Of a stretch of DNA of 64,000 bases, positions 35,265 through 42,474 are shown piece by piece. The first letter of the stretch is position 1. Each line of letters opens with the position of its first letter. The stretch covers positions 1 through 64,000 of the forward strand of contig CAZGQO010000009.1 of assembly GCA_964527925.1 (NCBI GenBank), given 5' to 3'. The position numbers and the translations under genes were made by a program. Source of the stretch: Ch128b sp964527925 (GTDB lineage: Bacteria; Bacteroidota; Ignavibacteria; Ch128b). Under the pieces are notes generated by a model. The model was not told the origin of the DNA. It ran no database searches and saw nothing but the letters and a program-made list of their open reading frames with translations.

Positions 35265-36868
35265 AAAAATTTATTTTAATAACAGCTTTAATTTTTTTTC
35301 ATAAATTAATTTTTGCACAGATTGATACATCTCTTTCTAAAATTCCAGAAATTGAATTACCAGATTTTGTTATCACAGGTCAGGCTAAAGTTGATGTGCC
35401 TCAACTTGAAAAAGCATCTGCACCATTAATTTCGCCGCTTTCAAAAGAATTTATTTTGCCAAAAATTAGTGTGCAGGAACTTTCATTAGAAGGATTATCA
35501 GATCCAACTAAACAACAACCTCCCATTCTGGATAAAACTAAAAAATATTTTGGCAGGTCAAAATTAGGATTCTCAATTTATTCTTTTCCTGATTTCGAAT
35601 TCTTTTATTCAAGTCATCTAGATAAGTTTAATTTTTCACTGGGTTCTAATTTTGAAAATTCAAAATCATATCAGCCAAATTCAAAATATTTAATTGGTGA
35701 TGCATTTATAAGAGGCTCTTACATAATTAAAAAAGAAGGACAACCGCCAGCAAGAGTAAATTTATTAAGTAATCTTAAGTATCATAACTATTCAAATTTC
35801 AAATCTAATATGCCTGATTTGTTCAATAAGAATATTGTTTTTTCATTATCAGGTAATATGGAGAATTTACTTTATCGAGAATTCAATCTTACTCTTGGTG
35901 GTGCGTCTAATTTTCAGAAATTAACTCGCTGGAACTACTCATTCTTCGAACTGAATGCATTCGGGACATTAAGATCAACATTCGAACATTTTGAGTTAAA
36001 CGCTACAGCACAGCCCATTCTTTATAAAATTTCGAGAGATACTACAATCAATAAACTGCTTCTTTCAGCAAACGGTGAACTTTATTTTAGAAAACTATTC
36101 AATACAATTAATATAATTACAAGATTGGACTATCAATCAGAAAATGAAAAAGGTAGTCAATTTCTCGCTCCGAGTGTTAGAGTTGGTTTTGGCTTATCTA
36201 GTTTCTGGAATCTGACAATTTTCTATGAAAACAAACTTTACAACAGAACACCAATTGATTTGTGGAATTTTAATCCATACCTGGATTCACTTTCGTTTAA
36301 TTATAGTATTGAAAGAATAAAAAACAGAATTGGATTAGGAAATGTAATCTATTTTGATCAAGCGAGTAATTTAAAGCTTGAAATCTCTTATTTTAATGTC
36401 AGTGGAAAAAATGTCTTCATTTACGATACAGCTAATCCAGGTTTATTTAGCTTTGATAAACTTGAAACTTCGGTCTTCGAGTTGAACACTAATCTTTATA
36501 TAAACTTTAAAAAATATGGAGATTATTTCTTAAATCTTAGATATGTCAACTCAAAGCTTAAAAAAACAACCAGAGAAGAACCTCACACACCACCACTTTA
36601 TTTAAAAACATCTTACATCTATTATTTTAAATTCCCACTTTCTTTAAGATTAAGTTTTTTGTATTATTCAAATAGTTACGGAGATATTAATCGAACTTTA
36701 GAAGTAGGAACATATTCAAATTTTGAATTTGGTCTTGAATATAGAATATGGAATTTTATGAAAGTTGGTCTTGAATTAAAAAATATATTGAACAAAGATA
36801 ATTTCAGATGGTATAATTACAATGAAAAACCGATTGATATTTTACTATTCATTACAACCAGGTTTTGA
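35261..36868 (+). CDS. Outer-membrane beta-barrel protein
   Basis: The 535-residue protein has a signal peptide (ending LIFAQ) and a Pro-rich N-terminal section with IELPDFVITGQAKVDVP. A long series of alternating beta strands follows (for example FNFSLGSNFENS, FGLSSFWNLTIFYENKLYNR). It ends in Phe (LLFITTRF), as many barrels do. The FVITGQ start recalls the short conserved box of TonB-dependent proteins, but no plug domain is clear. It would sit in the outer membrane and could be the load moved or anchored by the ExbB/ExbD/TonB genes 2-4 kb downstream. Confidence 0.8.
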   Translation: MKKFILITALIFFHKLIFAQIDTSLSKIPEIELPDFVITGQAKVDVPQLEKASAPLISPLSKEFILPKISVQELSLEGLSDPTKQQPPILDKTKKYFGRSKLGFSIYSFPDFEFFYSSHLDKFNFSLGSNFENSKSYQPNSKYLIGDAFIRGSYIIKKEGQPPARVNLLSNLKYHNYSNFKSNMPDLFNKNIVFSLSGNMENLLYREFNLTLGGASNFQKLTRWNYSFFELNAFGTLRSTFEHFELNATAQPILYKISRDTTINKLLLSANGELYFRKLFNTINIITRLDYQSENEKGSQFLAPSVRVGFGLSSFWNLTIFYENKLYNRTPIDLWNFNPYLDSLSFNYSIERIKNRIGLGNVIYFDQASNLKLEISYFNVSGKNVFIYDTANPGLFSFDKLETSVFELNTNLYINFKKYGDYFLNLRYVNSKLKKTTREEPHTPPLYLKTSYIYYFKFPLSLRLSFLYYSNSYGDINRTLEVGTYSNFEFGLEYRIWNFMKVGLELKNILNKDNFRWYNYNEKPIDILLFITTRF

Positions 36869-36870
36869 AA

Positions 36871-37143
36871 ATGACGAAATCTGATTTAATTGAACAAATA
36901 GCAAAAGAAACTAATCTAACTCAAAAAAAAGTTAGTGAAGTTCTGGATGCGATATTAGAAACAATCCTCGAAGTTGTTAAAGAAAATGGTTCAATTACAT
37001 TTACAAACTTTGGTAAATTTGAAAAGAGAATCAGGAAAGAGAGAAAAGGAGTGAATCCCAAAACAGGTGATTTAATCCTAATTCCGCCGAAGGAGATTTT
37101 TATTTTTAAACCTTCAAAGAACATTTTTAAGACAACTGAATAA
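36871..37143 (+). CDS. HU-family DNA-binding protein
   Basis: The 90-residue protein is a standard HU/IHF-type nucleoid protein. The features are MTKSDLIEQIAKETNLTQKKVSEVLDAILETI, then the GSITFTNFGKFEKRIRKERKGVNPKTGD arm with the Asn-Pro that kinks DNA, and a short C-terminal helix. I use the ATG at 36871 rather than a TTG two codons earlier that overlaps the upstream stop. Its TAA shares a base with the ATG of the HU-SPOR gene (TAATG), so the two HU-type proteins are made together. Confidence 0.93.
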   Translation: MTKSDLIEQIAKETNLTQKKVSEVLDAILETILEVVKENGSITFTNFGKFEKRIRKERKGVNPKTGDLILIPPKEIFIFKPSKNIFKTTE

Positions 37144-38576
37144 TGGATAAGAAAAAATTTGTTGAAATAATTTCAAATAAAACTGGTTCAACTCCGCAGG
37201 AAGTTGATTCCATACTAAACCTCTTGTTCGAAAAAATAAAATCTGCCTTAAGTGATGGAGAAAAAGTATTCATTTCAAATTTCGGTACATTCACCCCAAA
37301 AATCTCTAAAGCTACCAAAAAGTTTAGTGCATTGTTGAATCGAGAAATCGAAATCCCCGAAAAATTTAGAATTTCGTTTTCCCCATCTTCAAATGTTTCA
37401 GAAGATATTAACGTAAAATTCAAAGATGAAAAACCAAAAATTTTAAAAGAAGCAGCTGAAAGAGAAATTGAAAAACGAGTTACAATCATGCCGCCAGAGA
37501 AAGAAGAACAAATTGAAAAAGAAAAAGAAGAAACCACTGAAGGTGAAGAAAAATTAGAAAAAGAATTTGTTGAGACTGGTTCTGAAGCATTGAGTTTATC
37601 AGACGAGCTACTTGAAGCATTAAAATTAGCTGAGCAAAAAGTTCAGGAAGTTGAAACTCACAAAGAAGTTCAGGAAGAAGTTCAAAAAACTTCTGAAACA
37701 CTAAAAGAAAAAGAGGAGGCTTCAGAAATGCCTGAAATGAACCTCAATCAAGATAAACCTAAATTTACTTATGGGGAAGATTTAGTTGGTGGTGCACCGT
37801 TAGGTTCTGGTACATATCAACCAAGAACTGGCACTGGAGGAACTTCCAGTAGCCCTATTTCTGGTGGACAAAGCACTCGAGAATCTTCAAGTGCTTTATG
37901 GGTGACTTTAATTATTTTATTGCTGGGAATCATTGGAGTCGGAATTTACTGGGCATTGAGTACTGATGTAACTGAAACTAAAAAGGAACCTGTTGTTACG
38001 CAACAAAAAGAAATATCTCCACCAGTTGTAGTCGAAAGGCAACCTTCAAAACCAGGAGGCAAACAGATAATTATCGCACCGGAGGAATATACTTTTGCAA
38101 CTCCTTCAGATACAGACATCAAGGAAAAAACTTCAATGATTGTTGAAGAACCAGTTACACCAGGAACTAAAGAGAAAGAAGTCAAACAACAAACTACTCA
38201 GGTTACCAAACCTCCTGTAATTGTGCAAGAAGAGAAAAAGATAACAGGAACTATCACTCCGCAAGAAAAAACTAAACCAATTCAACGAAAAAGAGTTTTA
38301 AGTACGACTGGTACAACAACATCAAAAGTTTCAAGTCAAGGAGATTTCTATATTCAGGTTAATTCATATTCGGTCAAAAAATTTGCTGATGCTTTTGCAA
38401 AAGAATTACGGAACAAAGGTTTTCGAGCGTTTGTAGAATCGGCTGATGTTCCTGGTGTAGGTACGCTTTATAGGGTGAAAGTAGGTTATTATGCAGATGA
38501 AGATGCCGCTGCAAAAGACTATCATAACTTAAGATTAACACTTAAAAAAGAAGATATTTTTGTAAACAGGAGATAA
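37143..38576 (+). CDS. HU-like domain, transmembrane helix and SPOR domain fusion protein
   Basis: The 477-residue protein joins three parts. Residues 1-90 form an HU-like domain (KKFVEIISNKTGSTPQEVDSIL ... VFISNFGTFTPKISKATKKF). Residues 95-250 are a charged Glu/Lys-rich linker that becomes Gly/Ser-rich. A single transmembrane helix lies at about 252-273. After a Pro/Lys/Thr-rich spacer, residues 400-477 form a SPOR domain (DFYIQVNSYSVKKFADAFAKELRNKG ... LYRVKVGYY). SPOR domains bind peptidoglycan stripped of stem peptides at the division site. The HU part should face the cytoplasm, so the protein could connect DNA with the septal wall. Related HU-SPOR proteins are known as conserved proteins in Bacteroidota; DNA binding of this one is inference. 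Confidence 0.88.
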   Translation: MDKKKFVEIISNKTGSTPQEVDSILNLLFEKIKSALSDGEKVFISNFGTFTPKISKATKKFSALLNREIEIPEKFRISFSPSSNVSEDINVKFKDEKPKILKEAAEREIEKRVTIMPPEKEEQIEKEKEETTEGEEKLEKEFVETGSEALSLSDELLEALKLAEQKVQEVETHKEVQEEVQKTSETLKEKEEASEMPEMNLNQDKPKFTYGEDLVGGAPLGSGTYQPRTGTGGTSSSPISGGQSTRESSSALWVTLIILLLGIIGVGIYWALSTDVTETKKEPVVTQQKEISPPVVVERQPSKPGGKQIIIAPEEYTFATPSDTDIKEKTSMIVEEPVTPGTKEKEVKQQTTQVTKPPVIVQEEKKITGTITPQEKTKPIQRKRVLSTTGTTTSKVSSQGDFYIQVNSYSVKKFADAFAKELRNKGFRAFVESADVPGVGTLYRVKVGYYADEDAAAKDYHNLRLTLKKEDIFVNRR

Positions 38577-38583
38577 TTCACAA

Positions 38584-39213
38584 ATGGATCTTTTGACAGG
38601 TTTTCTAAAGGGTGGGCTACTTATGTGGCCCATTCTTTTATGTTCAATTATAACTATTGGAATTGTAATAGAGAGATATTTTGTGCTTCGACAGGCTTCT
38701 GTAAATGTGCCTCGTTTTATGATTCAAATCAGAGAACACATGAAAAAAGGTGATATTGTCGAAGCAATTAATTATTGTTCTGAATTCAACTCTCCAATTG
38801 CAAACATTGTCAGAAAAGGACTTTCGAAATATCATTTTGGAATGGAAAGAATTAAAGAATCAATTGAAAGTGCTGGTAAACAAGAAATTTATAAACTTGA
38901 AAAAGGTCTTTCGGTTTTAGCAACAATTTCTGGTGTTGCTCCATTATTAGGATTTTTAGGAACAGTTACAGGAATGATTTCTGCCTTTATCAAAATCGAA
39001 TCACTGGGTGGAAATGCCTCTCCTACTGATCTAGCTGGAGGAATCTGGGAGGCTCTGCTAACAACTGCATTTGGGCTTTCGGTAGGAATAATTGCGTATC
39101 TCTTTTATAACTATTTTGTTTCAAAGATTAACAAACTCATCTCTGAAATGGAAATTACATCTACAGATTTTATTGATGTTATTTATGAAAAAGAATTCAG
39201 TAAGACGAAATGA
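38584..39213 (+). CDS. exbB: MotA/TolQ/ExbB proton-channel family protein
   Basis: The 209-residue inner-membrane protein has the three-helix TolQ/ExbB design. There is one N-terminal helix (about 10-28), a cytoplasmic loop, and two helices including the conserved ATISGVAPLLGFLGTVTGMISAF (about 115-138) and AGGIWEALLTTAFGLSVGIIAYLFYNYF (about 153-180). With ExbD it forms a proton-driven motor that energises a TonB or TolA protein. It starts 7 bp after the HU-SPOR gene. Confidence 0.93.
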   Translation: MDLLTGFLKGGLLMWPILLCSIITIGIVIERYFVLRQASVNVPRFMIQIREHMKKGDIVEAINYCSEFNSPIANIVRKGLSKYHFGMERIKESIESAGKQEIYKLEKGLSVLATISGVAPLLGFLGTVTGMISAFIKIESLGGNASPTDLAGGIWEALLTTAFGLSVGIIAYLFYNYFVSKINKLISEMEITSTDFIDVIYEKEFSKTK

Positions 39214-39614
39214 AATTTGAATCTGAAAACAAATTACTAACCGCATTTAATTACTCTTCACTGACTGATATAGTAATGCTTTTGCTAATATTTTTTCTTT
39301 TAACATCTCAATTTGTAATTACAACAGGTGTTCAAGTCAAATTACCAAAATCTGAAACATCAGAAACTGTAAATGAGAATCATCTCATTGTGACGATTAC
39401 AAGAACGAATGATATTTACTTTGGCAGTGATAAAATTAGTTTAGCAGAACTTGCCGATAGAATATTGAAATCAAAACCGCAATCAAAAGAACCAAATCTT
39501 GTCATCAGAGCTGATAAAGAAGTTCCAATAGAAATATTGATTAAAGTCATTGATATCGCAAAAAGTACAGGTGTTGTTAAATTTACAATTACGACTGAAA
39601 AAGAAAATGTATGA
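39210..39614 (+). CDS. exbD: ExbD/TolR biopolymer-transport protein
   Basis: The 134-residue protein has a short cytoplasmic N-terminus and one membrane helix (SLTDIVMLLLIFFLLTSQFV). The helix contains Asp19, which fits the proton-carrying Asp of ExbD/TolR. A small periplasmic domain follows (PNLVIRADKEVPIEILIKVIDIAKSTGV). It overlaps exbB and the TonB-like gene by 4 nt on each side. Confidence 0.93.
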   Translation: MKFESENKLLTAFNYSSLTDIVMLLLIFFLLTSQFVITTGVQVKLPKSETSETVNENHLIVTITRTNDIYFGSDKISLAELADRILKSKPQSKEPNLVIRADKEVPIEILIKVIDIAKSTGVVKFTITTEKENV

Positions 39615-40279
39615 AGAGGATTTTTGTTAATAGAAAATATACATATCTAATATCATTTCTATTTCATTGCCTATTGTTGTTTTTATTCTCGTTTATTTCC
39701 CTTGGTACAGCTGTGAATGAAATCGATTATGTGACCGTTGATTTTGGCAGTCCTGGTGCTGGCAGGTTAGGTACCACAGAGGCAGTTGATGATTCTAAAA
39801 ATTTGATACAAGAACAATCTACCAGAGAAGAAGTCAAAGAAAAGATTGAAGCACCAAGAGTAAAACATGATTTTGATGAGATTGTGAAAAATGAGAAAAA
39901 GGATACCGAGAATAAGAAAATTTCGAAACCACAAAATGTAAGTGAGTCTAAAGGAAGTTCAAAGACTAACACTGGTGATCAAATTATTGGTTCAGGTGGA
40001 TTTAGTTTTGATTGGGGAGGTCGAGGTACGAGAAAAATTTTACGCTGGGAAAAACCAAAATTCCCACCAAATGTTCAAAAAGAAATTGATATTAAAATTA
40101 AATTTATCATTCTGCCGGATGGTTCAGTTGTTTCGCCGGTTCCGTTAATTAAAGCTGATACTGAATTAGAAGATGCAGCAATTCAAGCATTAAAGACATG
40201 GAAATTCGAACCACTTCGACCGGACCAGGTTCAATTTGAACAAACAGTTATAATTACAATTCCATATAGATTGGAATAA
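39611..40279 (+). CDS. TonB/TolA-like energy transducer
   Basis: The 222-residue protein has an N-terminal membrane helix (about residues 10-32) and a charged, Glu/Lys-rich periplasmic spacer (about 55-125). It ends in a TonB C-terminal-like domain (KIKFIILPDGSVVSPVPLIKADTELEDAAIQALKTWKFEPLRPDQ). It would transmit ExbB/ExbD motion to an outer-membrane partner. By position it could act like either TonB or TolA; the C-terminal domain favours TonB. It ends the 9.5-kb operon and converges with a minus-strand gene immediately after its stop. Confidence 0.88.
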   Translation: MKRIFVNRKYTYLISFLFHCLLLFLFSFISLGTAVNEIDYVTVDFGSPGAGRLGTTEAVDDSKNLIQEQSTREEVKEKIEAPRVKHDFDEIVKNEKKDTENKKISKPQNVSESKGSSKTNTGDQIIGSGGFSFDWGGRGTRKILRWEKPKFPPNVQKEIDIKIKFIILPDGSVVSPVPLIKADTELEDAAIQALKTWKFEPLRPDQVQFEQTVIITIPYRLE

Positions 40280-40576
40280 CTAAATTAGAGATTCCTTTTT
40301 CTTGCTTTTCCCTCTAAAGTAGTTTGTATAAAAGAAGTATTCAAAAATTGTAACGATTGTTAGTGAAATAGTATCTCTGTTATAAAACTTTCCTAATCCT
40401 TCAGGGGGGAAAATAAGTGAAGCAATTAAATAAGAGATAGTCCATCCAACTGAAAAAATAATTCCAATAAAAATCAGAATTAATACAGCAGCACCAATCC
40501 CTTCTTCCTGCCAGCGTTTTGTAAAAACATAAAGACCAAAAATTACATGAATATAAAATAGAAATACTGCAATCAT
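40280..40576 (-). CDS. Small membrane protein of unknown function
   Basis: The 98-residue protein has about three hydrophobic helices and a basic C-terminus (RGKSKKKE). No family is recognised. Its stop lies directly against the stop of the TonB-like gene. It is the last of three minus-strand membrane-protein genes (41577 to 40280). Confidence 0.6.
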   Translation of the reverse strand: MIAVFLFYIHVIFGLYVFTKRWQEEGIGAAVLILIFIGIIFSVGWTISYLIASLIFPPEGLGKFYNRDTISLTIVTIFEYFFYTNYFRGKSKKKESLI

Positions 40577-40598
40577 AGATTAATGAATAACCATTTTG

Positions 40599-41105
40599 TT
40601 AGTATAATTTATCTTTGTTTATTAATCTTTTGTTAATTGCTGAAACTCCGATTAAACCTCCAATTGAGGCAAAAATGGAATTTATAATTGTTGTATTAAA
40701 GAAGATTACTAATGTGAGAAGAAAAGAAAATCGGCGTTCATCAATTTCACGAGAGATATCATTTAAAATTTCAGGAATTTGAATGTCGGGTAAATATTGC
40801 TGTAATAAAATGATTGAGTCATAAATGGGATTATCTTTTGAAACAAGTATTAACAATGTCTGAAAGATTGATTCAAAAAAACCAGAGATAAGCCCGATTA
40901 ATAAACCCATCGAAATTCCGTCAGCTGGTCTAAGTTTGTACTCTTCTGAATTTTTTATTTGAAGATAAAACATGTTTATTCCAAAAAAACCTGCAAGCGG
41001 TGCAAATAAGCAGCAAGTTGCAACCTGCAGAATTGGAATGATGCTTAAAACTGCGACAATAAATCCCGTTACTAAAGCTGGAAGAAATCTGTTTTTATTC
41101 ATCAT
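40599..41105 (-). CDS. Membrane protein of unknown function (DUF4199-like size and topology)
   Basis: The 168-residue protein has four or so predicted membrane helices, with ATCCLFAPLAGFFGINMFYLQ near residue 28 and a Gly-rich final helix (ASIGGLIGVSA). The family is not recognised with confidence. Its start overlaps the DUF2085 gene end by 11 nt, so the two are co-expressed. Confidence 0.6.
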   Translation of the reverse strand: MMNKNRFLPALVTGFIVAVLSIIPILQVATCCLFAPLAGFFGINMFYLQIKNSEEYKLRPADGISMGLLIGLISGFFESIFQTLLILVSKDNPIYDSIILLQQYLPDIQIPEILNDISREIDERRFSFLLTLVIFFNTTIINSIFASIGGLIGVSAINKRLINKDKLY

Positions 41106-41577
41106 TTTTATTGGTATTTATTAGAAAACTTAAATAATAAACCGGTATCAAACTAAATAAAAAACCGGTTAAAAACCTCACGAAATTAGTAGAATCAATC
41201 TTTATAATAAAATTAATGTTCCAATTAATTAAAAGAGGTATTGAAAGTAATAGAATTTGGCGAGATTTGATACCAATTAATTTATTTCTTATTCGATTGC
41301 TGATTAAAAATAAGCCAAAAAGTAAAGTAACTCCAGAATAAATACCGAAACATCGGCTGCAGATGAACATTGGTTTTTCATTGAAAAAGAATGTTCTTTC
41401 TTCCATCTGGTGACAAATTAGTGAATAAGAACGATGCGTTATCATTAAAAAGGTTGGATCATTACTGAAATGCAGCGAAAAACTAAAGAGTATTAATATT
41501 AGACCGCCGATGAAAAAAAATAAGTTGAAAATCTTTGTATTGGTTAATTTTTTGGTGGAAAATTCTCTTAAATTCAT
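41095..41577 (-). CDS. DUF2085 predicted membrane protein
   Basis: I use the ATG at 41577; a TTG 33 bp upstream is the only alternative. The 160-residue protein contains the DUF2085 signature: HRSYSLICHQMEERTFFFNEKPMFICSRCFGIYSG, with conserved His and four Cys-region residues, followed by three membrane helices. The cysteine/histidine set suggests metal or redox binding, but its role is unknown. Its promoter region faces that of rpmH, with 99 bp between the start codons. Confidence 0.8.
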   Translation of the reverse strand: MNLREFSTKKLTNTKIFNLFFFIGGLILILFSFSLHFSNDPTFLMITHRSYSLICHQMEERTFFFNEKPMFICSRCFGIYSGVTLLFGLFLISNRIRNKLIGIKSRQILLLSIPLLINWNINFIIKIDSTNFVRFLTGFLFSLIPVYYLSFLINTNKNDE

Positions 41578-41635
41578 GTAAAAAATTACATTTTTAATTA
41601 AGCATCTCAAAGTTTTTACTAAAATAAAATATTTT

Positions 41636-41643
41636 TATCTTTG
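41636..41643 (+). promoter_or_regulatory. Probable -7 box (TATCTTTG) of the rpmH operon
   Basis: TATCTTTG fits TAnnTTTG and lies 33 nt before the rpmH ATG. The same 8-mer lies before the class V aminotransferase-fold gene at 55493. Only a TTTT is seen at the -33 position, so support is partial. Confidence 0.4.
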
Positions 41644-41676
41644 TGTATTCAATGTGAATAAAATAAAGGGTATTAA

Positions 41677-41823
41677 ATGAAAAGAACATATCAGCCAAGT
41701 AAGATTAGGCGAAGAAGAACGCATGGATTCAGAGCTAGAATGAAATCCAAAGATGGAAGAGCAGTGTTAAAAAGAAGACGAGCTAAAGGAAGAAAAAAGT
41801 TAACCGTAAGTGACGAGAAGTAA
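41677..41823 (+). CDS. rpmH: 50S ribosomal protein L34
   Basis: This 48-residue basic protein reads MKRTYQPSKIRRRRTHGF, RARMKSKDGRAVLKRRRAKGRKKL and a short acidic end. It matches L34 over its entire length. An AAAGGG ribosome binding site precedes the ATG. It begins the rpmH-rnpA-yidD-yidC cluster found near many bacterial origins, although dnaA is not adjacent here. Confidence 0.98.
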   Translation: MKRTYQPSKIRRRRTHGFRARMKSKDGRAVLKRRRAKGRKKLTVSDEK

Positions 41824-41828
41824 AACTT

Positions 41829-42248
41829 TTGCATCGTTACCGCTTCCCAAAAAGTGAAAGAATAAAATCAAAAATAATATTTGAAAAAACCTTACTCTTC
41901 GGTTCTAAACTTTATTCGAAAAGTCAAAGAATTAAATGCTCTTTCATTCTGGAAAATCTAAGTCCTGAATCCAGAAAAGAAAGTCTCATTAAAGTTGCGT
42001 TTGTTATTGGAAGAAAAAGTGGAAAAGTAGTCTGGAGAAATAAAGTTAAACGAAAGTTAAGAGAAATTTTTAGACTCAACAAACACTCTCTTCTTTCGTT
42101 GCTTGAACAATATTCAAAAAAGCTTTATCTAATAATTTCAGCTTCTAAATTGAATGAGAGTTTTAATAGAAAAATCAAGTACAAAGAACTTGAAAGTGAT
42201 GTTCTGGAATTATTTGAAACGATAAAAAAGGAAATTGCTAATCGATGA
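41829..42248 (+). CDS. rnpA: Ribonuclease P protein component
   Basis: The 139-residue protein supports the RNA subunit in maturing tRNA 5' ends. It shows RFPKSERIKSKIIFEKTLLFG at the start and the RNR-type motif WRNKVKRKLREIFRL near residues 75-89. The start is a TTG 5 bp after the rpmH stop. The first family-like residues follow right behind it and no better start exists. It overlaps yidD by 4 nt. Confidence 0.93.
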   Translation: MHRYRFPKSERIKSKIIFEKTLLFGSKLYSKSQRIKCSFILENLSPESRKESLIKVAFVIGRKSGKVVWRNKVKRKLREIFRLNKHSLLSLLEQYSKKLYLIISASKLNESFNRKIKYKELESDVLELFETIKKEIANR

Positions 42249-42454
42249 AAAATTTGTTAATTAATTTAATTAAGTTTTACCAGAAATTTATTTCTCCAGC
42301 TTTTCCACCTTCCTGCAGATTTTATCCGACTTGTTCTCAATATTCTATTGAAGCATTTCAAAAATATGGTGTATTTAAAGGATTTTATAAATCAATCTGG
42401 CGAATTTTAAGATGTAATCCATTTAATAAAGGAGGATTTGATCCGCTTGAGTAA
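42245..42454 (+). CDS. yidD: Membrane protein insertion efficiency factor YidD
   Basis: The 69-residue protein has the full YidD signature: IKFYQKFISPAFPPSCRFYPTCSQYSIEAFQKYG with three conserved cysteines, then RILRCNPFNKGGFDPLE. It helps YidC insert proteins into the inner membrane. It starts on the rnpA stop (ATGA) and is followed by yidC 20 bp later. Confidence 0.97.
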   Translation: MKNLLINLIKFYQKFISPAFPPSCRFYPTCSQYSIEAFQKYGVFKGFYKSIWRILRCNPFNKGGFDPLE

Positions 42455-42474
42455 AAAAATTAAAAGGTTTTAAT

